From Odontesthes bonariensis (taxonomy: Eukaryota; Chordata; Actinopteri; Atheriniformes; Atherinopsidae): a stretch of DNA of 64,000 nt. Position 1 is the stretch's first letter; each line of letters starts with the position of its first letter. Shown piece after piece: positions 46,001-57,553 of the stretch. The position numbers and the translations under genes were made by a program. Below the pieces are notes generated by a model. That model searched no databases. It had not been told where the DNA came from and saw only the letters and a program-made list of their open reading frames with translations. The stretch covers positions 29,316,449 through 29,380,448 of the forward strand of contig NC_134515.1 in the NCBI RefSeq assembly GCF_027942865.1, read 5' to 3'.

Positions 46001-48881
46001 CATGAAAAAAGAAACACGTTGCTTTCAAAGCACCTTCAAACCCAGCAAGACGAGCAGGGGAACGTTGTTCATGCCTCCTTCTACCCACTCATCCAGAGAC
46101 ACTGTGCCACTGCTGTCAGCATCGATTGCTTTCATCATGTCCTTCAGAACCTGACGAAATTAGATTTAGATGTTATTATCCAATCAGCACACACCTTTCT
46201 ATCACTTATAATGTATAAAGTGTCAAATGTAGTCTAAAACTTGTCAGGCGTGGGAATCTGTACATTCTATATGTAGTTCAGATTATCATTTCATCAATAA
46301 GTATTGCCAGTGTAATGAGCTCAACAATGTGAGGGATATCTTGTGCAAACAAATGCATGTATCTTGAGATACATTTACTGCCATGGCTCAACGTTTGTGC
46401 AGAGTTTTATGTGTTTGTGGGAAGTTCACGTTTCAGAGCAGGGCATTCTGGGGCTTACTGGCTTGAGCTCTGACACGTCCCAGTCAAGATATTCTGCAGC
46501 ATGCATCATCTGAGCAATAATCCGATCCACTTCCTGTTTTAAAAGAAAGAAAAAAAAATGCAACCAAAGAACTATATTTTTGTATTCTGGTTGGTGAGCT
46601 AAAATACAGACATTAAGAGCTCTACTGTAAAAGATTTTTACAACAACTTACAGAGCTGTCGAGGACTCCGTTGCCATCTCTGTCATAAAGCCTGAAAGCA
46701 ACTAAACAGAGAAAGGAAATGAAAGCGGAATGACGACACCGCCACTCATACTTCTGGGCAGAAAAGACACAAAAGACTCACATTCTAGTTTGTCTCTGGG
46801 CTGGCCATCTTCCAGCAGGGACAAGTAACATGAAACATCCTTGAGGAAGACCTCCTCTACAGGAAAGAGAAGAGAAAAGGGAGAAAGCTTTGGGTACTCT
46901 GGTTACAATATCTGCATAAACAGTGCTGAATGGGCATGCAGTGATAAATGAATTTACTCCATAAAGGCCAAAGCGTAAATTGATAAGGGCCTGCTGTAAA
47001 GGGAAGGCAGTGAGCTGTGTGAATTCATGGTGTATAAATAATCTCACTAGTGCCGTCTTCCTCGGAGGGTTCAGAGTTTTGGAAGGAGCGGAAGAGTCTC
47101 TGGCAGAGATCCACAGGGAAGTCCTCCACTTCTAAATAAGTCTTCAGGAACAAGCCAAAGCCTTCCTCATTGATGCACTGGGAAAAAAAAAATGAATGGG
47201 AGAGGCATATTTTATTTTCAGTGGTTTTGTGAAATGTAAAATAAGAGGGCTACTCTTCCCGTTTGCAGTGTGCTTTTTGACGTCTGCATTTCTCTAAGTC
47301 CTCGCCTCTTAAGCAAAGGAAGAGGACAATTATATGACTGTTCATTTGAAAATCTTACATTTGTTGTTGTTCGCTCAGAATAAAAAAAAAAAAAAATCGC
47401 TGAGCTTAAGTGTATATGTGGCAGCTGAAAGGCTTTGAGCAGCCTAAGATACTCACCAGATATATTTAATCCGTGATTCATATGGGAAAATATGTCTAAA
47501 ACAAATTGAAGCTATTGCACGGTTTTCGACACGACTGAGCCACAAAACAACATCAGCGCAGAAAAAAAATAGCTCCTTATTCAAGTTTCCAGTCCATCTG
47601 TTTAGCTTGAAGAAAAGGACTGGACTCACATGACGGTATGCTGCATGGCTAGCAAGCAGTATTCCCTCGATAACGGTGAGCCACAAACCCATTTCATGTT
47701 GATATTATTCCACTTCCCTGTCTGATACCCTGCAGAGATGCCCCAGGAATACTCAAAGTCACATAGAGGCAGCTCGGTCACAAAAATAAATGGAAAATAA
47801 AGTCACAGAGAGACCAAAGCAACTGCCTCACTATACTGCACCCACAAACTATGTACAACCAATAACTCAATCGCTCCGTGTATTACAGCCAATATTCACC
47901 GATAATTTATTGGTGTATTTCTGCTTTCCTCCTGATATATCTGAACGTAGCCAAATAATCCATTAACGATAACCGCATTAGCTTCTAGCACAGATTAGTT
48001 GGCAGTGTCAGCCACTGATGTGCAGTATTGGAAAGATCTTTTTTCAATCACATTTGTGCTTACACTGCACAGCTAGGTCACTGTTTAGCAAGGCCTTGCT
48101 GCGTGGGCAAATCTAAGGAAGTCATTTACATTTGCAACCTCTTACAAATTCAACAGCTCAGTCAACATGATCGATAGGTTAGAATCTAATTAAGCAGCAC
48201 AGGAAAATTAATAACTGCCCAATATACATGAATCATCGTCCCATTTCACACTAAACAGCTGTGCTGAGGGCTATAATTTTACGCAGTTATGTGCCTTGTA
48301 GCTAACATCGCTGTGAGTCACTTGTGGAGGAGAGGACGTGACTGCGTGCAGAGGGAAAACACCGTCCTATTACCTCTCCGTGTCGATGCTGGGCCAGTCT
48401 CCCATCGGCATCAAATTCTTTTAGCACATCTTTCACCTTCAAGCTGCAGTCTGAAAGTAAAAGAGCACAGGTCACACAGGGGTACACACGTGACTCTAAG
48501 AAGGGGGGAAGTTCACTAATTTCAAATTTTCTTTAGAGCATTTTTAGTCAACATTTCTGAAAACTCATTTGAGCATTTGATTAAGTACTACCAAAAAAAA
48601 TGATTTTGTCTGTGATGCAACATAATACATGTGCACTTAACTTGGGTAAAAAAAAAAACGTGGTAGACTACTGCTGCCTCTTGTAGATATGAGAAAGTAT
48701 GAGCGAGTGAAAATGAGTGTGAGTGGGTGGAAGTGTGTGTGGGGAGGGATGTTAAGAGCTGCAAAAGCTGCCTGCCCGCCCGCCTGCTTGTCTGTCTGTA
48801 CTCACATTCAATGTACTGCTGAAGCTGGATGAAGTCGACAGGGTTCAGTTCCTTCACCTCTGGGTTTGTGGGGGCGGACAT
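36281..48881 (-). CDS. dgka: Diacylglycerol kinase alpha
   Basis: Phosphorylates diacylglycerol to phosphatidic acid with ATP; cytosolic, recruited to membranes by calcium. Twenty-three coding exons join in phase to 733 aa (human 735): 48806-48881, 48374-48450, 47048-47177, 46782-46856, 46652-46701, 46459-46533, 46034-46150, 44101-44218, 43848-43936, 43620-43739, 42123-42221, 41777-41863, 41615-41688, 41456-41530, 41283-41368, 41114-41203, 40770-40930, 40588-40652, 40189-40279, 39848-40034, 38161-38278, 37912-37972, 36281-36361. Domain order: N-terminal recoverin-like region, two EF hands, two C1 fingers, catalytic domain with CGGDGTVGW and [10 protein letters not shown], accessory domain. 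All introns are GT/AG and there is no stop or frameshift. Start [10 protein letters not shown] is preceded by a 3' splice site near 48910, so the gene has an upstream untranslated exon. Introns carry several transposons. DGK-beta and -gamma are less likely given the length and sequence. Confidence 0.97.
36508..37882. repeat. 1.4-kb block, copy 1, in the last dgka intron
   Basis: Begins TCAAGGAGCAATCGTTGATG and ends TTACATTTGCATTA. It is nearly identical to 44227-45628 in intron 7; the main difference is a deletion of about 27 bases near 37278. A 16-bp word (TTTCTGTGATTACGCT) flanks it at 36465-36480 and 37888-37903. A 27- to 30-base piece on its left (36481-36510) also occurs at 38344-38373 in the preceding intron. 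Its right edge is 27 intronic bases from the exon 22 donor. The identity of the outer sequence is unknown to me; there is no clear terminal inverted repeat and no coding capacity. Confidence 0.88.
36620..37331. mobile_element. TTAA-flanked foldback element C, copy 1
   Basis: Nested in the 1.4-kb block. TTAA lies on both sides (36616-36619, 37332-37335). Ends are inverted copies of AGGAGAAGTTCACTATTTAA, and the arms run about 225 bp toward a non-palindromic centre of about 280 bp. The right arm has lost about 27 bases relative to the second copy. No transposase is encoded. Same target and same AGGA start as foldback element B, but otherwise a different sequence. Confidence 0.88.
40059..40085. 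repeat. GA dinucleotide microsatellite
   Basis: About 13 GA units in dgka intron 19, some 25 bases upstream (in transcript sense) of exon 20. On the transcript strand it reads as a TC run next to the 3' splice site and may serve as part of the pyrimidine tract. Confidence 0.9.
40427..40506. repeat. 29-bp-arm inverted repeat in dgka intron 18
   Basis: AAAAGGCAAGTAAACGTGAA and onward (40427-40455) is matched perfectly by its complement at 40478-40506, around a short TA-rich loop. The intron is only about 308 bp, so the pre-mRNA would carry a strong hairpin. No known element was recognised. Confidence 0.92.
42123..44218 (-). other. dgka: dgka exons 8-11: two C1 zinc fingers
   Basis: Residues 201-342. 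C1a starts [19 protein letters not shown], with the His-X12-Cys-X2-Cys spacing of C1 domains, and ends in [14 protein letters not shown]1b begins [16 protein letters not shown] and ends [13 protein letters not shown], followed by the highly conserved [13 protein letters not shown]. In type I DGKs these fingers assist regulation and membrane contact rather than phorbol-ester binding. Intron 10 contains a degenerate DNA transposon. Confidence 0.93.
42395..43230. mobile_element. degenerate DNA transposon in dgka intron 10
   Basis: Starts with CAGTCAGCCATAACATTGTG and reads through CCACAGATGCACGATTGGATT and GGAGGCCAAATCAACACC, words of a common fish dispersed repeat. A minus-strand frame at 42478-42666 contains [19 protein letters not shown], reminiscent of the [15 protein letters not shown] region of Tc1/mariner transposases. 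The right end is not sharply defined. Family assignment is tentative. Confidence 0.55.
44227..45628. repeat. 1.4-kb block, copy 2, in dgka intron 7
   Basis: Longer, apparently more complete copy of 36508-37882. Its left edge lies only six bases beyond the AG of the exon 8 acceptor (exon starts 44218; AG at 44219-44220), so the branch point and pyrimidine tract of this intron must come from the block itself. It contains the foldback element C, copy 2. Confidence 0.88.
44339..45077. mobile_element. TTAA-flanked foldback element C, copy 2
   Basis: A 739-bp element with TTAA at 44335-44338 and 45078-45081. Terminal inverted repeats begin AGGAGAAGTTCACTATTTAA, with arms of about 225 bp that are nearly identical. 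The centre carries a TCACTTTCACTTTCACTG stretch and no coding sequence. TTAA duplication suggests piggyBac-type mobilisation (inference). Confidence 0.9.
46034..48881 (-). other. dgka: dgka exons 1-7: recoverin-homology region and EF hands
   Basis: These seven exons encode residues 1-200. The N-terminal part ([14 protein letters not shown], then [17 protein letters not shown]) is the recoverin homology region of type I DGKs. EF hand 1 has the loop at residues 126-137 ([12 protein letters not shown]) and is split between exons 5 and 6. EF hand 2 has the loop at 171-182 ([12 protein letters not shown]). All calcium-coordinating positions are occupied by acceptable residues, so calcium activation is expected to be retained. 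Confidence 0.93.
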
Positions 48882-48908
48882 GGTGCCTGCTTCTGCACTA
48901 ACTGCCTC

Positions 48909-51719
48909 TCTGTGTACATACAGGCGAGAGAAATAGTGAGACGTAGACGGAGTGAAAAGAGAAGGTGGGTGCACAGTAGCCTGCTTCTTTGTAAAACATA
49001 AAAGCCTGGCTGCAAGCAAAAGATATCATCTTCCATCTTGCACTGTAGAAATCCATAATTGTAGACACAGAGAAACAACAACCAAAGTGCGTGTGAGGCA
49101 GAAACAAGAATAAGTAGAGCTGTGAACGTGTGAAAACTTCTTTTATCATCACTGTTATTATTTTTTTCCATGTGTGATGATACATTATGGTTTTAAAAAT
49201 GCAGCTTCACTTCCAAATATGAAAAATATCGTACACGCATCCAACTGAAACTGGATCTGTAAGAAATGATGTCAGTCTCTCAAGATACTTTGACTCTTGG
49301 GGATTCCCTGCACCCAAAATCTGCTTCCATCTACTCACTAGCCCATATGAACTTTAAGAAACAACCGCCATGGGGATTGATCCGTTTAGTTAGCACCAAA
49401 GAGTGGCGCGATGTGTCGTGATGCAGAGAAACAATCAAACATTGTCTAAAGGTTACAAAAACCGAGCTGGCTTGTTAAGGGCCCCCCCTTTATATGAAAA
49501 TGAAGAGACTTAAATGTCACACAAGGCTGAAAGTAAACAAGACATCCAAGTCCAACTAAACAATGAGCTGACATGTTAGCGCAGATGAAAGCTTGAAGCC
49601 GGGAAGAGCATTTAGATTGTTTGTTATAAATATAAATCACTGAGGAAATAAGAAAAGAGTTAATGGACAAAGGAAGGATGTCATCCTGTTTATGCAGCTG
49701 TCTTAGATGCACGTAAGTAAAACGTTTAATAGGAAATAAAAAAAATCAATTGTTTCCGAAGAAATGTGTGATAAATGACTGATGCATTCCTCTTCTGACA
49801 TAAAGAGCATATAGAGGCTAATATTTGCACCATGTATTAATTTAGGATGGAATTATACATTCTTCTTATTTTTAACAGTATGTCGGGGTGATAGGCAATA
49901 ATGCTGTATGCAATAAGACTTGCAGCTTATGATGGCTGCAGGTGGCAAACTGAGTCCCTTTATAGTTTGTTTTACTATAGTTTGGAAGTAGGTAGACAAT
50001 GGAGGGATGAAAGGAAAATGAAAGACAGATCTAGAATAATAAACTCACAAAAGGCTGAAAGAAAATGGTAAAACTAATCTGCTTTTATGAAAATACTGTA
50101 AAAAAAAATCCATTATTAATTCAGCTAATTTCACAGGTAGCGATTCGACTGTGCTAAAAGGAGTCCAAGAGCAAAGAGTTCAAGTATAACAGGATAAATG
50201 CTGTGAAATGAAACTGGAATAACAAGAGACACAGACTATAAAGCTGAGGTGCTGTTCAGTATCAAGTCCATTATATCACCAACCACAAAATTAAAGCAAA
50301 CAAGACTGAATGATGGTTTTCAGTCATAGCAGAAAAGGCCCTCACTGCAAAGGTGTTGCGCACACTTTTGTGCCCAGGTTTTTATCACACATTCAAGTGC
50401 AGCTGGTGCGGCGATCAGTGACAGCTGCCCGCACTGAGCAAACAATCAGAGTACTCGTGGGACAAAGAACGTACTGAGAGAAATAAATGGAATAGTCTGA
50501 AATAACATCAACTCTCTACATGTGATTCGGTTCCATTTGGTCCCTTTGGACTCTCAAAGGTTCACGGTGTCCTCACTTAATTCCCTCAAAAGGTCAGCAG
50601 TGTTGCCTAGCATTTCTGTTTATGCAGCCAATCAGGTGGGCCAAGCCTGTATCGACAGCAAAGTGACACATGAAGGAATCATGAAAAGCCACCTGCTACT
50701 GATCACAAGACAGCCTCAAACAGTTTATCCCGGAAATATTCTCCAGACTCAAACACTGTCTGATAAATAAACTAAAAATAGATTCTCAAGTTTATTTGTG
50801 CACCTCCTTTTTTTCTTTTTTTTTTAAACTTCTTGATGTCGTTTCTTCTGTTCCTGCTTTCATAATCTCCAGGGAAGTTTATATCAAGAGCACCATCGTG
50901 TCTATTTAGTCTGCTTACCAGCTGAGCATCATCACCATCGTAATTATTGTCTGGTTCAACCTAATCTCGAGCCTTTCTGAGTAATCCGATTCCTCGCTTC
51001 CTGATTAGATAATGATTTGCATGCACAATGCAGAGGGAATCAGGACCAGTCGGGGCACAGAGAACAGGGAAATGCATTTCATGTACTCAGAGGAGAAATG
51101 CATAGTGTGATATATCCACAGCTATTTGTATACCCTCACATACATGGGATGGACCTCTGAAAAAGGCATTTACTAATCGAGCTTAACGATTTGATGCAAG
51201 CATGAATATTTCAAGACGTTCTGTAAAGGCCGGAAGCTTTAAATAACTAGCTATAGACTAGATGTGTGCCAAAGTCAGCTTTCAGTGAGGTCACACTGCT
51301 GGACTAAGGTTAAATGGCAACTTTTTTACGAGGGAACCGTTTATGTTCCTTTATAGAAACATTTATGTGGCGAAGTCTCTGTAGTTTAGACATATGAAAG
51401 ATTTAAATGCCTGTACCATTCACCATGATTTACTTTGGTTCGCTACAGAATAAAGCACATATTCTGAGCGGACATTACACTAAAGCTACGCTGTCATAAG
51501 TGCTTCTTTAAGTAGGAGTGCGGAAAAATCGAAGTGTTTAAGTGGTACAGCAACGGTTCATAAAAGCAACATCTACTCACCCAATGAATTTGTGAAGAAA
51601 AGCGTCGGTTCAGAAACTGACAGTCACTTTTTACGTCTTGTTTGGAAACACTGAAGCAGCCGATTTACAAAAAGTGATGCGATGAAACTATTTGAGACTT
51701 GATGTAAACACCCACAAAC

Positions 51720-51753
<34 letters not shown>

Positions 51754-54515
51754 AAAAGAATCATTTCAAGGTAAAGTTGGGGATGACCTTTCTTCCATGA
51801 GGGCTAATGTTTGTGCAGGCTGTTATAACGCCCACGCCTTGTGTCAAGGAAATCTGCTGTTTTGCAACACTTGCAGAGAGTAAGTCACTGACTTCGTCAT
51901 GCTGTGGTTGGAAAAGACTTTTCTTTTGCGTGCGTGTGTGTGTGTGTGTGAGAGAGAGTGAATTCTACATCAAATCTTAGGCATTTGTTTTTCTTGTGAA
52001 ACTACAACAATTCTCCTCAATGCGGTGTTTTCAGATTGCATCAGATTAACAGAGGGGAAGGACCGACATGTTTGGTTGCTATGGAAAGTGTTTCCCTCCA
52101 TCAGCTGCTCTCTGTCAATGCCCTGCCACGGGTGACTAACGTGTAGGAGGATCTACAGGCAGAAAGGAAGGCAGCCAGCTCAGGAAGGGGGTGCCCAGTC
52201 ATTAGCTATGAATCCTTAACCTTCTAACGTGTCACAGACCTTCAAAACCAGACAACATGCTTCAAACTGCATTCTGCATTCAGACACGAATGTGACTGAT
52301 TGCAGGAAAAATGGAATAATCCCTTACTATAAATGGCTTGTTTGCTCAAGGGGTCACTTCGCAGGTTCGGCCAGAAGTTACAACAATCGGCGAAAAAAGG
52401 AACTTCTGTACATCTATGTAAGCGTGGAGCTCCGGGAACCCCCAACCTTTGCCGAGTTTAACATCTTTGTTTACTTTATTTTGCAGAAATACCACCAAAT
52501 GTCCCATTTATATAACTGATTCGATTTACTAAATCATATTAAACAGGGTCCTGGATAGGTTTTTTAAGAGACAAAGTCTGTTATAATAGCATGGTCACAG
52601 ATGAGCATGCTCTATTAACTCGTCTATAACTGTATGGGGACATCTGAGGAATTGAGAGGTTTGCAAAGTACAAGCTCCAAATCAGAGAAATACTAGAGAA
52701 ACTGAACACAATGAATATGGATTGTGAATAAAGAAGACATTCACCACGACATGAATCACAGAAATCTTTGGAAAATGTAGGTGAGGCTTTGCTTGCTCCC
52801 AAGCTTCAAAGTGAGGACTGCCCATCACTCTGACTTTAGATATGAATGTGACTTATATAATAGCTTTTCTGTGGAGGCAGCCTTTTGGAACAGCATGCCG
52901 CATTCACGGAGAGACCTGGCCAGACTTCAGAAGGAGCATACTGGTGTGCAACAAACAGTTTTTTTTTGTTGTTTTTTTTTAGTTCCAAGTACGTTGTTGC
53001 TCATACTCGGGAGTCTCGCATGGTTCGCCCACACATGTACCTACAACTGAAAATGAGACTAAATTAAATGTCAAGTTTTTAGAGAATTTGATCGGAAATG
53101 CCATCTTGTCATATCTTCCACTACCCTACAAGTAGTCCAAGGATTAGGAGTCATCAGAAAGAAACATGCTAAACATGCGCTGACTTGTACTTTACAAGTA
53201 CTTTACTTTGCAGTGTCACATTCAGAGTTGTAAATATGTGCTTCAGGCTGTGGTGAAGACATAATGGAAGCACTGAAGGCTAATTGGAGGATAGAATTAC
53301 CGGACAAGTGAAATAATCTGGAAACAAAAGGCTGTGATGAAACGTCTCAGATCGTGCCAGCTTCACCTCATCGAATATTTACAAACCACGACACAAATCA
53401 CGAAGCATTCTCAATTCTAGCTCATTTCAATGTAATAACAATGGATCATTTCACAATTGATCTCACTCGAGGAGTGAATGTCTGTGCCTGAGAATCCTCT
53501 TGCAGCACAAACAAATTAATTCCCCCAGAGACGACCCAGGTTTGAAATTTCCTGGTCATAACACGACAAACATCTGGAAAGGTCAGAAGGAAAAAAATGC
53601 AAGTGTTTCTAGGACAGAGAACTCAATGGAAAAAAAGCGGAGAAACACGAGTCCGAATAAACGCCTATCCAGCATGCTTTGTTTTTCCGGCTTTTCTCAC
53701 ATGAGGGCTGAAAGCCACACTCACCGTTTACTGTCAAAAGACACTGAAAAGGGTGGCTTTGTGTAAATGCTGACCTCAAAGAAGAGAGAGTGCCCAACGC
53801 CCACCGTCATCTACTTTCACACCGTGAAGGATTTTTGCAGACTGATGAAAACACTGTGCAAACCCTCGGGCTGTTTGAAGTGTGTTTTGGTTGAGGTATT
53901 ACTGATGCCACTAGTACAGCACCATGTCCCACAACATATACAATCCCAGACTGATGTCAAACAGATAAGATCCAATCACATGGGAGCAATAACTCGTTTG
54001 CTCCTAGTACTAGTGACATATAAAGTTGTAAATTGTATAGATAGTCTAAAGTAAAACCTTAACTGTCCAGCCCATGACACCCATGAAACTGCTTCCTCTT
54101 CAGGCACAGCAGCTCAAATATCCCACAATGCTCACCAGAGGGTTTCCCAAATTGGTAGCTCGAGCAGCCTGATATTAACAATAATAACACTTTCCAAAGG
54201 AAACTGAAATGAAGCCTGTTTGTGATCATTTCACAAAGCACAGCCCTGCGCATTGAAATGCAGTAGCTGCGCCCTGCTGCTTGTTGTTCTGATGAGTGAA
54301 TTACTCTGTTGTTAATGCACGAGAACATGCCAAACTCGTGCATTTCATGTCCAGCTCTTGTTGATAACGCACATTCAGGAGCTGCAAAGATCCCCCCCTC
54401 CCACACACATGTATTTGACTGGCGTTTGCCTGCTGCTCAAAACACATTCAGAGCTGCAAGGAAACTTAAACCAATGCGAGTCCGGACGTGTTCTGTTTTT
54501 TTGAGAGTCATTTAC
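48909..54515 (-). other. dgka: dgka intron 1
   Basis: About 5.6 kb between the probable untranslated first exon and the coding start exon. The acceptor at about 48910 reads TGTACACAG on the minus strand. It contains a CT microsatellite (51722-51752) and a short GT run (about 51932-51950). No coding exon is recognised in it. Small open frames on both strands look random. Confidence 0.6.
51722..51752. repeat. CT dinucleotide microsatellite
   Basis: About 15 uninterrupted CT units. Confidence 0.95.
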
Positions 54516-54690
54516 CTTTTCGTCGACTCTCCGGCTCCGCTGTTTTTTGAGATCGTCGGTGTTGCAGCAGCACGGCCGGTTACAATCCTCTTTTCAGATG
54601 AGAGGCAAAGTGGCCGTTAACTTCAAATGCAGGAGGCAGGGTCGCCGGAGTGGAAGCCGTGAACTAGTGCAGGGCAGAGAGTGAGTGAGT
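54516..54690 (-). promoter_or_regulatory. dgka: probable untranslated first exon and promoter of dgka
   Basis: On the minus strand this GC-richer, CpG-bearing segment ends in CGAAAAG followed by GTAAATGAC, a good donor site. It is the best candidate for the first exon spliced to the acceptor near 48910. The transcription start is not defined; no TATA box was noted. It could instead belong to an unseen transcript. Confidence 0.45.
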
Positions 54691-54937
54691 GAGAGAAGAG
54701 GATCCCTCCTGTCAAGCACAAGCACCGCCTCAGTCACTCTCTGCGCCCTCCTCACCAACCAATGCACGTCCGTTACTGCGGCGCCGTGTGACTCCATCTG
54801 TAAAGTTGCAAAGGAACGTCTGTTAAAATTACGCAGCTGAAATCTTATAGAGTCCAATTACCATTACGTTTTCTTCAAGGAAATCGATGCCGTATACATT
54901 TGAAAGCTTTTAACAAACTGATACCAAAGTTCTAAGT

Positions 54938-54972
<35 letters not shown>

Positions 54973-56400
54973 TAGTGCAACAAACGGAAATGTCTAATGC
55001 TTAATTGACTGCACTCCCAAAATCTGACTTAGTTTGTGGTTACTTTGAAATGATTGCACTACAGACGACCTGAATGAGATAAGGTTTATTATCAGAAGAT
55101 GGCTAATTTATCGTAACATAACGTTAGCTAACGTTACCTGCGAGATTGATTTGACGCTTAAGTCGTTGAACTCCTTTCTGTAGCAATATATTTTTGTTAT
55201 TAAAGAGTGCCGCTACGATAGTTTTTTTAAAATAAAGTAATAAACACGCTGTAAAATGTCAAAATTAGGACGTAGTTAAAACGTAAAAACGGCTAACGCA
55301 GCCTAACGTTTTCATCTACACCCAAGACCTACACTCGTCTAATGGCGCCATTAACCGCGCAACGATACAGAACTAAATTTCATCTGTAGCCAATCAGGAA
55401 CGAGTATTATTTGATCACAAAAAAAAACTTTATATTTCAAAGAGAAATATCACAGTTTTAACTCAACAAATGCGTTTTATAGGCGTAGTTACCTATTTTA
55501 AACTAAAATTGTTACTACTTCATTAAATAGCATAGGTTGAACTAGCCTACAGTTTACAGAATTGGTAGAAAAAAGAAAAAAAAATCATTACAGATAAAAT
55601 TCCTCATAGGGCAACGTTCAGCGATCAATCTACCGAATTACTGCTAAACTTGATATTTAACCGCATTTTTCTGAAACTAATATTTTGACAATGGAGATGT
55701 GAATACTTCTTACTGATTGATATTGTAGCAATAAACCGGTTAAAAAAACTCTGTAGGCTTGGAAATTCATTTTTAGATGATTTCCTCTTATAATACCAAA
55801 TATGTGAAATCGTGATTTCTTCTCAAATGGTAATCCCGATTGTCTATTTGAATAAATGGTGCCAATTGTAACAATTGTGGGTAACACCATAACATTTTTT
55901 CATCGAGGTGCACCATCTAGCACCCGAACCACATGACATAACGATGCGAGTAGACAATAAGTGAGCCACGGTATTCGGTAAAGCGCTTGATTTCACATTC
56001 CGCTGATCACAATGGTGAGGGATTAGGCTCCAACAATGAGGACGAAGCTGGCAGGAGAGGAGAGCAGTCAGGGAGAGCGTGTGGGTGTCTGGGTTAGACG
56101 GTGAAAAGGAGAGTGAGTCAGGTCAGACGTCTCTTCGTCTGAGTTCGGTGGTTAAACTTTTCTCTTTGGTTTCATAATCCGGATCAGTACCTCTTCACAC
56201 TTAACATGTCCTCCTCAACGCCCTCTCAGTCCGATGACTCAGATCTTCAAATGATGTATTCATCTCATGTGCTCTGTAAATGGAACGCCGCGCAGCCCGC
56301 TGCTGCCCTCCCGTGGCGTAATGAGGAATTGCCTATTATTATTTTAATAGTTAAGATTTATAAATATAAATTAAGAGTTATTTAAAGAAAAAAAACATCC
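54691..56400. other. intergenic; TA microsatellite and a CpG-bearing segment
   Basis: TA run at 54941-54968. From about 55960 to 56320 the sequence is less AT-rich and holds a small plus-strand frame from an ATG at 56206 (55 codons, start MSSSTPSQSDDSDLQMM) with a GTAAAT possible donor inside it. No family is recognised and no downstream plus-strand exon was found. Confidence 0.4.
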
Positions 56401-56418
56401 ATAAATTTAGGATGACGT

Positions 56419-56424
56419 TTTATT
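56419..56424 (-). terminator. rnf41: polyadenylation signal, rnf41
   Basis: AATAAA on the minus strand about 1.1 kb after the rnf41 stop. 57553 to about 56400 is the probable 3' untranslated region; it includes a poly-A (plus strand) run at about 57478-57500. Confidence 0.5.
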
Positions 56425-57553
56425 ACTTTCTTGCCTGTACAACGCAGTACATAACAGACAAAACAAAAACAATAACAAGGAAAATAGCAAAGGGCATAAA
56501 GCAGCTTGTGTGGGCTTCTATACCATCAGCTGAAATTTTGTGTCTTACCACATCAATAGTTATCTAATGGTAATTCATTTGAGCTCTAAAAAGCTTTTTA
56601 AGAGTGACTTCACAAATATTTGTACAATCTCCAAGGGGTGTTTTGTGTCAATGAAAAGGTGTTTCCCCGACTGTGAGGAACAAGGTAAATGTCTAACATA
56701 TCATCGGACCCATTTGGATGAAATCCAAAATGTTAATCCTCAACTTTAACACTTCAACTAGAACATAGAGACTCTATGTACAACTGAGGCAACATAGAAA
56801 ACACGTTAATCACTTTTTTTTCTTACTTCCCGCAATAAACTTCAGATGTGCCCAAAAGGCAGTTTCCCACATAGAAAATGGTAACAATTTCAAGCATGTT
56901 TGCGAAAAGGCAACACAATAAATAAAAACAAATGGCACATAAGGTTTGAACAATCTAAAACTAAGAAGCACAATGTCTTGTGGAATATTCACATGAAAAC
57001 TAAATACCAAAGCAAGCACGCGAGGAAAAAAAGAAAGTCTTCAGTTCACACCCTTCCAGGCAGTAACACAAGCTCACTAAACAGAACTGAAATAAAGGAA
57101 TCACAATCAAATTACAGTGACAAGTATAACATTTATAATTCAATATAGTATTTGTATTTACAAGCATTTATACAACTGAAGGTTTTAAATGGGGGATTCA
57201 AGCTTATTACTATAGCAGGAGCAGAACAATCAGATAATATAATGCACTAAATATAAACCTTGTAAACATCCCATCTCAACTTCTATCTCAGACATCAGTC
57301 GGATTATGTTGATATCTGCCAGGTTCATAAAGTATTTGTCCTTACTTTAAGGCATAGGTATGGAGCTTAGGAGTGAACCTAAGTTTTAATTTAAATAAGC
57401 CAGATTTTTATTTTTTTTCCCCGGGTTTCCCCTTCAAAGAGGATAAACCCCTCTTTCACTTCACAGAGTGAAAGAGCAAAAAAAAAAAAAAAAAAAAAAA
57501 TCATCCCCGAGACATCCCCACTTGTCTCTGGATCGGCACAGCTCGCTGTACAG

